A stretch of DNA of 64,000 bases. Source: JAAFHI01 sp039793685. GTDB taxonomy: Bacteria; Acidobacteriota; Blastocatellia; Chloracidobacteriales; Chloracidobacteriaceae. The stretch covers positions 20,133-84,132 of the forward strand of contig JBDRAL010000038.1 of the NCBI GenBank assembly GCA_039793685.1. The letters are read 5' to 3'. This document shows positions 32,999 through 42,207 of this stretch, in pieces. The number at the start of each line of letters is the position of its first letter. Position 1 is the first letter of the stretch. A program made the position numbers and the translations under genes. Below the pieces are notes generated by a model. The model was not told where the DNA came from, ran no database searches, and saw only the letters and a list, made by a program, of their open reading frames with translations.

Positions 32999-33003
32999 TT
33001 TTT

Positions 33004-34272
33004 ATGACCGGTCATCTCGCGAACAACCTCGCCATGGCGCTCGACACGTTGCGGAGCAACAAGTTGCGCACCTTTCTCACGATTCTCGGCGTCGTCGTCG
33101 GCACTTCGACGGTGATCGTCATTTCGGCGTTCGTCTCGGGCATCACCGTGACGGTCGAAAAGGAAATCGAGTCCTTCGGGACCAATTCGATTTACCTTTA
33201 CAAGTTCGATCCGGGGTTCAATTTCCGTCCGACGCGCGAGGAGCGCATGCGGAAGCCGCTGACGAAGGAAGACGCGCTGGCGGTCCGGGAAGGTTGCCCG
33301 TCGGTACGGGAGGTCTGTCTGTTCATTTCGCCGGTGGATTTCACCGACGGGCAGGGCGGCCGGTTTCAGCGCCGGATTCCCATCCGCTATCAGGACACCG
33401 AGATGAACAATTCGACGCTTCAGGGGGCCTGGCCGGCCTACGAGCGGATGGGCGTCGCCACCGTCGGGGAAGGGCGGTTTTTCTCGGAGGAAGAAAACAA
33501 CCACGCGGCGCATGTCTGCGTGATCGGCATCGACGTGGCGAACACGCTTTTTCCGTCGGTCAACGCGCTCGACCGCGAGATTCTCATCGACAGCCGACCG
33601 TTTCGGGTCGTCGGCGTACTCGCCAAGCGTGACAACTTTCTCGTCGGAGACGATGACGCGAATAATGAAAACAAGGCCGTCTACGTCCCCTATGAAACGA
33701 TCCACCGGATGTTTCCGCACCTCGACGACCACTTCATCATGGCGTCGGCCTACCCCGGCAAGCTGGACCGCGCGGTGGACGAAATCACGCAGGTCATCCG
33801 CCGCCAGCGCAAGGTCCCGCCCGCCGACAACAACAATTTCGGAATTTCGACCTCCGACAACATCATCACCCAGTTCAACCAGATTACGGGCGGCGTCTTT
33901 CTCATCATGATCGCGATTTCGAGCGTCGGGCTGCTCATCGGCGGCATCGGCGTGATGAACATCATGCTCGTGTCGGTCACCGAGCGGACGAAGGAAATCG
34001 GCGTCCGCAAGGCGCTCGGCGCACGCCATCGCGACATCGTCCAGCAATTTTTGATCGAGGCAGTGACGCTGACCGGGATGGGCGGAATTCTCGGCATCGT
34101 CATCGGCTGGCTGCTGGCCTTGTTGATTAAACTGGTTCTCCCGTCGTACGTCCCGCCCGCCGCGCCGATCATCGGCCTCGGCGTCTCGGTCGCCATCGGC
34201 CTCATCTTCGGACTCTGGCCCGCCGTCAAAGCCGCCCGCCTCAACCCGATTGATGCCCTGCGGTACGAATGA
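33004..34272 (+). CDS. MacB-like ABC transporter permease
   Basis: A 422-residue protein from ATG 33004. Plan: an N-terminal membrane helix (TFLTILGVVVGTSTVIVISAF), a MacB_PCD periplasmic domain (about 45-280), then three C-terminal helices with the FtsX motif: VFLIMIAISSVGLLIGGIGVMNIMLVSVTERTKEIGVRKALGARHRDI, and a last RLNPIDALRYE. These mechanotransmission transporters move lipoproteins, peptides or drugs without an alternating access cycle. The ATPase (MacB N-terminal or LolD-like) and the MacA-type adaptor are not in the window, so this is an orphan permease. No ribosome-binding site is seen: the array at 32886-32998 occupies the leader. Confidence 0.85.
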   Translation: MTGHLANNLAMALDTLRSNKLRTFLTILGVVVGTSTVIVISAFVSGITVTVEKEIESFGTNSIYLYKFDPGFNFRPTREERMRKPLTKEDALAVREGCPSVREVCLFISPVDFTDGQGGRFQRRIPIRYQDTEMNNSTLQGAWPAYERMGVATVGEGRFFSEEENNHAAHVCVIGIDVANTLFPSVNALDREILIDSRPFRVVGVLAKRDNFLVGDDDANNENKAVYVPYETIHRMFPHLDDHFIMASAYPGKLDRAVDEITQVIRRQRKVPPADNNNFGISTSDNIITQFNQITGGVFLIMIAISSVGLLIGGIGVMNIMLVSVTERTKEIGVRKALGARHRDIVQQFLIEAVTLTGMGGILGIVIGWLLALLIKLVLPSYVPPAAPIIGLGVSVAIGLIFGLWPAVKAARLNPIDALRYE

Positions 34273-34337
34273 ACCGGGGTTTCCGACCTTCAAACGGCGG
34301 AGTAGTATCGGGAGAATCATCCGGTGGAGGTTTTTCG

Positions 34338-34634
34338 ATGAGTACAACTTTTCCCGAAAGCGCGCCGACCTTGCGGGGACTGCCGGTGACGTTTCCCCGT
34401 GAAGGCGCGGTCGATATCGAACTGGAACAGGGCGTTCTCGTGTTTCGCGTTTCGCGAATCGTCCAGGACCGCATCGAGGACCTTCTCGAAAAGAACCGCG
34501 CCTCCCGCCTGACCGCCGAGGAAGGCGAGGAACTCACGCGGTACGAGGAAATCGACGATTACCTCAGCTACCTGAACCGCCTGACCCGCAATCTGGCCGG
34601 GATTCCCTCGCGCGAGGCCGATCTTGCCTCGTAA
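34338..34634 (+). CDS. Small hypothetical protein overlapping an HNH nuclease gene
   Basis: A 98-residue soluble protein; ATG 34338 has GGAGG 9 bases upstream. An early VTFPREGAVDIELEQGVLVFRV looks like a small beta sheet; a C-terminal half of charged helices (IVQDRIEDLLEKNRASRLTAEEGEELTRYEEIDDYLSYLNRLTRNL) follows. I do not recognise the family. The C-terminus overlaps the HNH gene by 11 bases, so translation is coupled. An antitoxin or regulator of the nuclease is a reasonable inference from the arrangement only. Confidence 0.6.
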   Translation: MSTTFPESAPTLRGLPVTFPREGAVDIELEQGVLVFRVSRIVQDRIEDLLEKNRASRLTAEEGEELTRYEEIDDYLSYLNRLTRNLAGIPSREADLAS

Positions 34635-35019
34635 GTTTTCCGCCGACATTCAGGAACAGGTCCGTTTCAGAGCGAATTTTCTCTGCGAGTACTGTCACGC
34701 AAATGAACGATGGCAGTATGTCCGCTTCACCATCGACCACATCGTGGCGGGTGGTCCCGATACCCTCGATAATCTTGCGCTTGCCTGTTTTCACTGCAAC
34801 CGCCGCAAATCCGACAAGCACGCCCTGTTCAATCCCCGTGAACATCGCTGGGCCGATCATTTCCGGTGGTCGGCGGATGGCTTGCGTGTTTTACCGTTGA
34901 CGGAAATCGGGCGGGTGACGGTTGAATTGCTGGACCTCAACCGCGAACGCATCCTCCCGATTCGACAGGCCGATGTGGTTGTTCATCGGCATCCGCCGCC
35001 CGACGATCCTTTGGAATGA
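34624..35019 (+). CDS. HNH endonuclease
   Basis: A 131-residue protein starting at TTG 34624, inside the upstream gene. The HNH core is complete: CEYCHANERW, FTIDHIVAGGPDTLDNLALACFHCNRRKSD, i.e. two CxxC pairs for structural zinc and the DH-N-H active-site residues (residues about 21-64). No DNA-binding or intein domain. The C-terminal half (LPLTEIGRVTVELLDLNRERI) is typical of short HNH proteins found next to a small partner gene in cyanobacteria and other phyla. The large NACHT gene starts 129 bases later on the same strand, so a defence-type role is possible, but a homing-type nuclease is another option. Confidence 0.85.
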   Translation: MPRKFSADIQEQVRFRANFLCEYCHANERWQYVRFTIDHIVAGGPDTLDNLALACFHCNRRKSDKHALFNPREHRWADHFRWSADGLRVLPLTEIGRVTVELLDLNRERILPIRQADVVVHRHPPPDDPLE

Positions 35020-35147
35020 CTGTTTCAGACCGGAAGAGTGCTTTCCCCAAGTTATTTCTCGACGGGTCCGTCAAGTTTCGATATTCCTTCACTGCACGTT
35101 GCTCGACTTACTTCCGAAACTGCTGATGTTTCCCTGGCGAGGATCAA

Positions 35148-38100
35148 GTGACGGAATCCCTCAAGGCGCTGTATGCCACCGCGCTTCGTGAAAAACTCGC
35201 CAATATTCACGTCGTCGGGCGTCAGAATCCCGTTCCCTTCAAAAGGGTTTTTGTTTCCCTGACTTCCATGAAGGGGCGTCCCGATCCCGTTTTGGGGGAT
35301 TTCGCCGGCTTGTTCCCAAGAAGTTCTCTGGCTGATCGAAATCTGATGCCGGGAGGCGGGCAGGACTGGTCTTTCGAACTGGACCATCGGGCGACCTTCT
35401 GGCCTACCGTGACGGCCCCGGAGCATTTCAAAAACTTTCTTCCCGAACGATTGCTCGGCGGCGGCGCGACCGCGTTCGTCACCGGCGTTCCGGGAATCGG
35501 CAAGACCACGTACCTGCGCTGGCTGGCGCGGGAGACGGCCCGGGACGAAACCCGGCTTCCGGTTTTTATCGCACTGCGACGGACCAGCGTTCTCGGGAAA
35601 AGTTTTTCCGACCTGTTGTTCGAGGGCATTGCCGAGGTTCTGGGCGGTGCCGCGAATCTGTCGGTTCCCGAATCTGCGTTCTGGCGCGAACACCTGATCC
35701 GGGCGTTGGCGGAAGGCCGGCTGTCAGTCTTTCTGGATGGTCTTGATGAGATTCCCCCAGCCGAGATGGTGCCGCTGGTCGGGAGCATCCGGGAGTTTGT
35801 TGACGGGTACTGCCGACCGGACGGAAATACGATCGTGGTTTCAGGCCGACCCGGCACACTCGTCCGCGAACTGGACTTCCTGGATCACTATCGGTTGAAC
35901 CCTTGGGACAACCATCTCGTTCGGGCCTTTCTGGATGAATACTTTCCGGACATTCCGAAAAAAAACGCGCTTTTGGTGGCGATTGCGGGTCATCCCGACA
36001 TTGCCGAGGTCGGATGTCTTCCGGCGAACCTCGGCCTGCTCGTCGGGTTGATCGGCGAAAGTGACCTCATTGTTGATGACCGGCCTGGATTCCGTCGTCA
36101 GTTTCTCGAATTTCTCCTCGGTCGGGCCAGGGCAACGGATGAACATCGGGCGTTTGTCCGGTTTGTGGCGGCTGACCATCTTTTGGATTCCCGTCCTGAC
36201 CGCCGCTTTCGATTTTCGATGGAGGAAATAAAGGCGGCAGCGGGTCGGTTTCACGGCGAAACGGCGGATGCCGCCCGTCTGGCTGAATGGATACTCGCGT
36301 CGCCGCTGCTTCGGGAAGTCGGGCACGGTGATTTCGCCTTCGCTCATCTCCCCATGCAGGAACTTCTGGCCGCCGAGTGGCTGGCGCAACGGGATGACTT
36401 CGAAGCCCGGTTTTTCGAGGCGGTTTCGGAGGCCGGACTGGTCGAACTCGATGTTCTCCAGATTGCGCTCGCGCTTCGCGAGGACGCCCCGGCTTTTTAC
36501 GATGCCCTTGATGGCTTGCCGGATATGGACGATCTCGTACGGACTCGATTTCAGGCGCGCGGGCTGGGATACATCGCGAATCTTCCCATCGCGCGGATCG
36601 AGCGTCTGGGGGAGCTTCTGGTGCGGGAAGCGATGAATACCGGACGGAACCGCCCACTCGATCCCGATTTTGTTCTGCGATCCTTTTCCATGGCGCGACC
36701 TGAATACCGGCAAATTCTGGCCGATGGAGTGGTGGGGGCGATCAGGCAGGCTGCCACGACAAGTCGGTATCTGATTTTTGAAAAACTGGAGATGCTGGAA
36801 GCGATGCTTCCGGAGATCGTTCCGCCGCTGACCGAAGAATTTACGAGGCGGATGGATGCGGCGACCAACTCGGTGCAGCGCAATATCTACATCTGGCGGT
36901 TGATCCGTTTGGGAGCATGGTCCCCCGAAATCATCAAGGCCGCATTCAATTCAGAAAGTATGGGGAGCAGGGATTTTGATGTACCCATGTTTTCTTTCTG
37001 TCGGTTTGGAGTCCATAACCCCGAATCGGTGGCACGCTGTTTTCGTACCGAGCTTTCCAACGTCGAACCGTGGAACAGCCTTAGGTTGGCGCGGTTTGCG
37101 GCCAATTTCCCGGAACTCTTTGACTGCTTTGTGGAGATGCTCCGGGATGAAAATCCGGTGGTACAACGGAACGTCACACTTCTTTTGACCTGTCTCGGCT
37201 TGGTACGGCCTGAAATCGGCCAACGTCTTATCCCCATGCTCCGTGACGTCAATCTCGATGTTCGTCGGTTGGCTGAAAGGATTTTGAAGGCCATCGGCCC
37301 TGAAATGGCGCTGACTTCGCAGTTGTCGGTTTTTCTGGAAGAGTCAGACCTCGATACCGCATTGCGGGCGGTCCGGATTTTGCTCCACTGGGACGTTCGT
37401 CCCGCCGAGGTTTCCGCGACGCTGGCTCAGATCCTCCGCAGGGGCAAGGTTGAAACACGACGCGCTGTGATTGAGGTACTTCGCAATTTGAAATCTCCGG
37501 CGCCGGAACTTATCGAGGCAGTGGCGGACGGCATGACGGACGACGACGCGGTTGTCCGGGCGGGGGCGGCGGAATTGCTTGGTCGGTTTGGTGTGGTGAC
37601 CGAGGAAATCCTCATCGGTCTGGCCGATGCGCTGCGGGATGACGACCCAGCGGTCCGGGCGAACGCGGCGGAAGCCCTCGGCCTGCTGCGGTCGCCATCG
37701 GTCAAGGTCATTGCTCGGTTGGGAACCACGCTCTGCGATGAAGAACTGGTCGTTCGCGCGCGTGCTGCCCAAGCGATTGGGCGCATCGGCGTCGTTACGC
37801 CAGAGATTACAGCAGCCTGTCTTGAACTTCTGCAATCCGACGTGGGATGCGTCCGGATGTACGCGGCGGAAGCCCTCGGCGCGACGGCTCCGGCGACCCC
37901 GGAGGTCGTTGCCGGACTGTCAGCGGCGTTACAGGACAGAAACTGGAATGTGCGTGGTCATGCGGTGCGGGCGCTGGGATGGTTGGGCCTGTTGTCGCCG
38001 GATCTACTGACGCGGCTGATTCGGGCGGCACGGAATGAGGTCGCGTTTGTTCGAAGTGCCGCCGCCGTGGCTCTGGGGGCCTATGTTGCAACCCATGTCG

Positions 38101-38912
38101 AAGCAGTTGAAGAAGTTCTTCGGTTGCTGACGGACCGCAATCCCGATGTGGCTTCCAGTGCCGTGAAATCGCTGAGCCGGTTGGCCACGGAAGACCAGCC
38201 GGCCCCCGACATCCACGCCCGACTGATCGCTGCGCTGGAAGCCGAATCCTCCGGCGTCAGATTTCAAGTCGCGCTTTTACTCGGAAAACTCCACAACGCA
38301 AAGGGGCAGTTTTCCTCCCATCCGCCTGAAATTCATCAGGAACTCTGTCTGGTTGTCCGGGAGGGGAAGCCGGCCGAGCGTTGCGAGGCGGCCTGTATTC
38401 TTTATCAAGGGCATTTCCGCAGCCATGGTTTGTATGTTCAATTGCTTGACCTGATCGATGATCCGAAACTCGATTATCGATACGATCAGGAATTTGAGGA
38501 CTGGTCGCCACTGACGGATTTCGTTGCGGTACTTGATGAAGTCGAAATAAAACGGCTGGAAATTTTCGGGAAAGTGCTTGGTGCAACACATCATCCCATC
38601 TGGAGGGTGCGGGCAACCGCGTTGAGGCTTCTGGGAGTGCTCCAGGATCGGACCACCATCACAATCGACCTGTTGCTGGAAATGCTCCGCGACAAGGAAC
38701 CGGAACTGAGGCGGTGTGCGGCGGCGGCGCTTGGCCGAATCGGAATGGCGACTCCGGAAATCATTCGCGGCCTGAAGGCATTGGTCTCGGATCGGGATGC
38801 CGATGTTCGAACGGCTGCGAAAGCGGCGTTGAAATGTTTTCCCGTAAAGATTCGCGAATCATTTTTCTCGCTCCTCCAGCCGGCGGTTGTCGCAATGATG
38901 AATCCGGAGTGA
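35148..38912 (+). CDS. NACHT-domain STAND ATPase with HEAT repeats
   Basis: A 1254-residue protein from GTG 35148. Residues 1-100 are a small helical N-terminal part with a VPFKRVFVSL linker typical of NACHT proteins, too short for a recognisable nuclease or TIR effector. NACHT domain: Walker A GVPGIGKTT (113-121), Walker B LSVFLDGLDE (192-201) with the acidic pair, and a sensor NTIVVSGRPG. Helical domains follow, then about fifteen HEAT/PBS-lyase-like repeats from about residue 640 to the end (DDDAVVRAGAAELLGRFG; DDPAVRANAAEALGLLR; RDADVRTAAKAAL). STAND proteins of this plan are candidates for ligand-sensing phage defence (bNACHT/Avs-like) or signalling. Target and effector are unknown. Confidence 0.85.
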   Translation: MTESLKALYATALREKLANIHVVGRQNPVPFKRVFVSLTSMKGRPDPVLGDFAGLFPRSSLADRNLMPGGGQDWSFELDHRATFWPTVTAPEHFKNFLPERLLGGGATAFVTGVPGIGKTTYLRWLARETARDETRLPVFIALRRTSVLGKSFSDLLFEGIAEVLGGAANLSVPESAFWREHLIRALAEGRLSVFLDGLDEIPPAEMVPLVGSIREFVDGYCRPDGNTIVVSGRPGTLVRELDFLDHYRLNPWDNHLVRAFLDEYFPDIPKKNALLVAIAGHPDIAEVGCLPANLGLLVGLIGESDLIVDDRPGFRRQFLEFLLGRARATDEHRAFVRFVAADHLLDSRPDRRFRFSMEEIKAAAGRFHGETADAARLAEWILASPLLREVGHGDFAFAHLPMQELLAAEWLAQRDDFEARFFEAVSEAGLVELDVLQIALALREDAPAFYDALDGLPDMDDLVRTRFQARGLGYIANLPIARIERLGELLVREAMNTGRNRPLDPDFVLRSFSMARPEYRQILADGVVGAIRQAATTSRYLIFEKLEMLEAMLPEIVPPLTEEFTRRMDAATNSVQRNIYIWRLIRLGAWSPEIIKAAFNSESMGSRDFDVPMFSFCRFGVHNPESVARCFRTELSNVEPWNSLRLARFAANFPELFDCFVEMLRDENPVVQRNVTLLLTCLGLVRPEIGQRLIPMLRDVNLDVRRLAERILKAIGPEMALTSQLSVFLEESDLDTALRAVRILLHWDVRPAEVSATLAQILRRGKVETRRAVIEVLRNLKSPAPELIEAVADGMTDDDAVVRAGAAELLGRFGVVTEEILIGLADALRDDDPAVRANAAEALGLLRSPSVKVIARLGTTLCDEELVVRARAAQAIGRIGVVTPEITAACLELLQSDVGCVRMYAAEALGATAPATPEVVAGLSAALQDRNWNVRGHAVRALGWLGLLSPDLLTRLIRAARNEVAFVRSAAAVALGAYVATHVEAVEEVLRLLTDRNPDVASSAVKSLSRLATEDQPAPDIHARLIAALEAESSGVRFQVALLLGKLHNAKGQFSSHPPEIHQELCLVVREGKPAERCEAACILYQGHFRSHGLYVQLLDLIDDPKLDYRYDQEFEDWSPLTDFVAVLDEVEIKRLEIFGKVLGATHHPIWRVRATALRLLGVLQDRTTITIDLLLEMLRDKEPELRRCAAAALGRIGMATPEIIRGLKALVSDRDADVRTAAKAALKCFPVKIRESFFSLLQPAVVAMMNPE

Positions 38913-38947
38913 CTTCGTTTCATCAAACGAATGAGGTTTATACGTTC

Positions 38948-39412
38948 ATGAAACTTGTCGAAGCCGACATCGCCCACGTCCGAAATCTGATGACGTGGTT
39001 TCCGGACGCGCCGAGCGTCACCATCTGGGGCGGACCCGGCTTTCGGTTTCCGTTCGACGAGGAATCGTTTCTCAAGGACATGCGCTGGGGCGAACTGGCC
39101 TCGCGCGCGCTCGTGGATGACGCGGGCGAACTGGCCGCGTTCGGGCAGTACTACGACCGGATCGGCCGTTGTCATCTCGGGCGGCTTGCCGTCCACCCGG
39201 ATCGGCGCGGCGGCCGGATCGGAGAAACGCTCATCCGGCTGATGTGCGCGGAGGGTTGCCGCGCGCTGAACGTCACGGAATGTTCGCTGTTCGTGTATGA
39301 AACGAACATCCGGGCCGTCCGGCTGTATGAACGGCTGGGATTTCAGCGTATGCCATACCCCGAAACGTTCCCCGGCCTCGACGGTATTGTCTATATGACG
39401 GCTTCTTTCTGA
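38948..39412 (+). CDS. GNAT-family N-acetyltransferase
   Basis: A 154-residue protein from ATG 38948, 35 bases after the NACHT gene. GNAT core: LGRLAVHPDRRGGRIGETLIRLM (motif A, with RxxGxG), then NVTECSLFVYETNIRAVRLYERLGFQRM, which ends the domain. The early GGPGFRFPFDEESFLKDM is like RimI/phosphinothricin-type acetyltransferases. It uses acetyl-CoA; acceptor unknown. The spacing suggests readthrough from the NACHT transcript, and it may serve that system or be unrelated. Confidence 0.8.
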   Translation: MKLVEADIAHVRNLMTWFPDAPSVTIWGGPGFRFPFDEESFLKDMRWGELASRALVDDAGELAAFGQYYDRIGRCHLGRLAVHPDRRGGRIGETLIRLMCAEGCRALNVTECSLFVYETNIRAVRLYERLGFQRMPYPETFPGLDGIVYMTASF

Positions 39413-39418
39413 CGAGTT

Positions 39419-39910
39419 TCAGGCGTTCGGAATCCATTCGAAAACGACGTCGGACGCTTCAATGAGCCAGCGCCCAGTGTCGAACGGACCACACCATTCG
39501 ATTTCATGAATCAGCGCGCCGGTTTCAGAAAGGCGCAACTCGTCGTAACGCCAGTCCCGGTGTCCGGCGGTGACGTCATTCATGGTCAGCGAATAGGAAA
39601 AAACCTGCGGATAAAGCAGCTCGATGTGCCCGTCGTGATACGCGCCGAGCAGACGCACACGGATTGAGACGATCCGTATTTCCTGTCGTTCACCTGACGA
39701 GGGTTCAAGAATCGTGACGGATTCAAGCCACGCATCGTGTGGGCAGCGGTGATCGCCGGGATTGAAATACCAATCGGATGTGGCGAGGGCGAAGGCCCCC
39801 GGCGGAAATTGGTCGCGGTTCGTTTCGAGATACCGCGCGTAATTTTCAAAAGCCTCGCCACAGGCAATGTGCGAGGCATCGCGGCCATCGGTTGAAAGCA
39901 GAAACGCCAT
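39419..39910 (-). CDS. Hypothetical protein coupled to an MFS transporter
   Basis: A 163-residue soluble protein. Its ATG (39908-39910) overlaps the MFS stop by one base (TAATG), so it is translationally coupled to the transporter. Features: an acidic early part with FENYARYLETN and YFNPGDHRCPHDAW, mixed beta segments (SVTILEPSSGERQEIRIVSIRVRLLGAYHDGHIELLY), and a late LSETGALIHEIEWCGPFDTGRWLIEASDVVFEW. The alternating Trp/Tyr-rich small beta fold is reminiscent of immunity proteins, but I cannot name a family. The convergent GNAT gene ends 6 bases away. Confidence 0.5.
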   Translation of the reverse strand: MAFLLSTDGRDASHIACGEAFENYARYLETNRDQFPPGAFALATSDWYFNPGDHRCPHDAWLESVTILEPSSGERQEIRIVSIRVRLLGAYHDGHIELLYPQVFSYSLTMNDVTAGHRDWRYDELRLSETGALIHEIEWCGPFDTGRWLIEASDVVFEWIPNA

Positions 39911-41247
39911 TACGCCGCCGCCTTGCGCGCGTCGGGCGCGATGCTCTTGTCGTTCTGTCCGATGGAAAGGATTTTGGCGCGTCCGGCGAAAAGCAGCAGC
40001 GCGATGGCGATGAGCAGCAGGCCGTTGAAGGTGACGGTTTTGGTTGGCGAAAAGGCGTGGGCGAGCGCGCCCGCGACGAGGCCGCCGAGGGCCATCCCGC
40101 CGCGAAAGGCGACCATGTAGATACTGATGAGGCGTCCGCGAACTTCATCCGCCAGCAGCGCCTGAAACAGCGACGTAATCAGCGCGTACACCGCGACGAG
40201 CAGCGAACCGGCGCAAAAGAGCCAGATGAAGCCGATCCAGAGCGATTTCGTCATCGCGAAGCAGACCATGCTCGCGCCGAACGCCAGTTGGGCCACGACG
40301 ATGACCGCGCCGCGCTGCATCCGCTTGCTGAACGAGGCCACCACCAGCGCGCCGACCACCGCGCCGACGCCCGACCACGACACCAGCCGCGAGTAGAGCG
40401 CGGCGTCTCCCTGAAAAACGTCCTTCGCAAACTGCGGCATCAGCGTCGGAACCGAAATCCCGAGACAGGTATTGACGAAGGCGAGCAGGCAGAGCTGCCA
40501 CAGTACGCTGTCGCCGAACACTTTCGCGAAGCCCTGCTGAATGCCGCCGAGCAGCGAACTACCGCTCCGGCTGATGACCTGCGGCGCGCGGATGACGACG
40601 AGCGACGCGATGACGGCCAGAAATGAAACGCCGTTGAGGAAAAAGCACATCGTCGCGCCGTACTTCGCCATCGTCACGCCCGCGATGGCCGGTCCGATGA
40701 TGCGCGCGAGGTTGAACTGAATCGAATTGAGCGAAACGGCGTTCGGGACGTATTCCTTCGGGACGAGGTTCGGCATCAGCGCCATGTACGCCGGGCCGCC
40801 AATCGCCTGCGCCGATCCGGTCACGAACGACAGCGTCAGAATGTGCCAGATTTGAACCGAATCCGTCGCCAGCAGCGCGGCCAGAATGAACGCCGTCGTC
40901 AACTGCACCACCTGCGAGAAAATCAGCAGCTTGCGGCGGTCCATCCGGTCGGCGATCGCGCCGCCGATGAGCGAGAACCCGAGCATCGGGGCCATCGCCA
41001 GAAAGCTGTCGAGTCCGAGATAGAACGGGCTTTTCGTCAGGGTGTAAATCAGCCACGCCTGTGCGACGGTCTGCATCCAGCCGCCGATGCTCGACGTACA
41101 GGCGCCGAGCCACAGAATGCGCCATTCGCGGAAGGCAAACGCATGGAGCGCCTTGGGCAGCCACGCGGGCGGACCGGCGGGCCTGGCTTCGCCGGATTCA
41201 TTGATAAACGTGGATGACGCGGAGGCTTTGGGAGGTTGACTCGACAT
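39910..41247 (-). CDS. MFS transporter (MFS_3/enterobactin-exporter-like)
   Basis: A 445-residue protein with twelve predicted helices; ATG 41247 chosen, a start at 41274 is possible. The MFS_3 (PF05977) pattern is clear: WRILWLGACTSSIGGWMQTVAQAWLIYTLTKSPFYLG, then GGAIADRMDRRKLLI (loop 2-3 motif DRxxRR), MALMPNLVPKEYVPNAVSLNSIQFNLARIIGPAIAG, and a late ADEVRGRLISIYMVAF. Members export siderophores, macrolides or other small molecules, but the substrate cannot be told. It is cotranscribed with the small gene at 39419. Confidence 0.85.
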   Translation of the reverse strand: MSSQPPKASASSTFINESGEARPAGPPAWLPKALHAFAFREWRILWLGACTSSIGGWMQTVAQAWLIYTLTKSPFYLGLDSFLAMAPMLGFSLIGGAIADRMDRRKLLIFSQVVQLTTAFILAALLATDSVQIWHILTLSFVTGSAQAIGGPAYMALMPNLVPKEYVPNAVSLNSIQFNLARIIGPAIAGVTMAKYGATMCFFLNGVSFLAVIASLVVIRAPQVISRSGSSLLGGIQQGFAKVFGDSVLWQLCLLAFVNTCLGISVPTLMPQFAKDVFQGDAALYSRLVSWSGVGAVVGALVVASFSKRMQRGAVIVVAQLAFGASMVCFAMTKSLWIGFIWLFCAGSLLVAVYALITSLFQALLADEVRGRLISIYMVAFRGGMALGGLVAGALAHAFSPTKTVTFNGLLLIAIALLLFAGRAKILSIGQNDKSIAPDARKAAA

Positions 41248-41333
41248 AGGCCGGAATCGTGCGCCCGCGAACACAACCCGCGCAAGTCGGCTTTCCCTTT
41301 CAGGCCGGGCCGACTTCGACTATCCGGGAAAGC

Positions 41334-42176
41334 TCAAAGGTGTTTTGGAAGTGTGGCCGTCGCCATCAACGAAATTCGTGAAATCACACCATTGGAAACT
41401 GTGACGTGCAGGGCGAGGTGATCATCGTCCCAGCGTTTCCAGCCCGAACCCGAACGAGTTGGGGCGCCGAGTCGGTCGGTTGCGGACTCAGGTTGCCCGA
41501 GGCTGATTCCGCGAACCAAAACCGGCTGGAGCAGATTGGCTTCGGTGAGAAAGATGGTTTTGATTCGTCCGTCACGGTCGCATTGCAGTTCAATCGGGAG
41601 TTCGGGAGATTCCACCGTTTTGAGGAAGGCTTCCACCTGCGAATCCTGTCCGGACATGCCGATCAGGTCTTCGATGGTTCGGGGCGTCGAAGTTTTGGGA
41701 GGAAGCACCGACGTTTCACCGTTAAGCAGAGCTTCGAAACGTTCATTGGGATCGGGCATGAAACGAACGGTGGCCATGACCTCCCGCCAGTTTCGACTTG
41801 CGTGGATGCCGTTGGCGTCGAGCCAGTCGAGAAGTTCGGATGTATCGCCGTCCGGCCCGAACGATTGAATCCCATGATCCGCCAGTGACGTTGCCGTCAC
41901 CGAGAATGAACCTTCGCTGTCGAGATAAACGACCGGCGCCCGGTCAGGCGAGACGTCGTCATGGTATTGCCACAGCGCGATGTAGCCGCTTTCCTCGTCT
42001 TCGGCGATGAACGTGAGTTGCCGGAATATCTCGGCCCGCGCGGCGACCAGATCGATTTCCGAAGACGGTTCAAGATATTCGGCTGGAACAAAGCCCGGTT
42101 CGAGCCAGCGAAAGGTATCAAACGGCCAAGGCGCGGCGGTGTTTCGGAGAATGTTGACGTCCTTTGGCAAAGGCAT
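41334..42176 (-). CDS. Hypothetical protein, SUKH-like N-terminal half
   Basis: A 280-residue soluble protein; ATG 42176 follows a GAGG at 10 bases. The first 110 residues resemble the SMI1/KNR4 (SUKH) fold: WPFDTFRWLEPGFVPAEYLEPSSEI, IFRQLTFIAEDEESGYIALWQYH, then APVVYLDSEGSFSVTATSLADHG. The C-terminal half (residues 150-280) is alpha/beta and ends DDDHLALHVTVSNGVISRISLMATATLP, a repeat of beta segments. SUKH proteins are mainly immunity proteins against nuclease and deaminase toxins. Last gene of the operon that begins with the DMP19-like gene at 43876. Confidence 0.5.
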   Translation of the reverse strand: MPLPKDVNILRNTAAPWPFDTFRWLEPGFVPAEYLEPSSEIDLVAARAEIFRQLTFIAEDEESGYIALWQYHDDVSPDRAPVVYLDSEGSFSVTATSLADHGIQSFGPDGDTSELLDWLDANGIHASRNWREVMATVRFMPDPNERFEALLNGETSVLPPKTSTPRTIEDLIGMSGQDSQVEAFLKTVESPELPIELQCDRDGRIKTIFLTEANLLQPVLVRGISLGQPESATDRLGAPTRSGSGWKRWDDDHLALHVTVSNGVISRISLMATATLPKHL

Positions 42177-42207
42177 CTGGAAAAACCTCAAGCGGATGTC
42201 AGATGTA

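Larger units (their letters stand above)
32558..33003. other. Gene-free stretch with composite word arrays
   Basis: No gene in 446 bases between the divergent TPR and MacB-like genes. Nearly half consists of the GTCTGGA, GATGAAC and GTCTTGGGA word arrays listed below; the rest (32558-32679 and 32821-32885) shows nothing recognisable. Promoters for both genes should lie here, possibly inside or beside the arrays. Confidence 0.5.

Noticed and set aside
32558..33003. A short gene in the gap before the MacB-like permease
   Set aside because: Open frames here run through word arrays and have neither a start signal nor recognisable composition.
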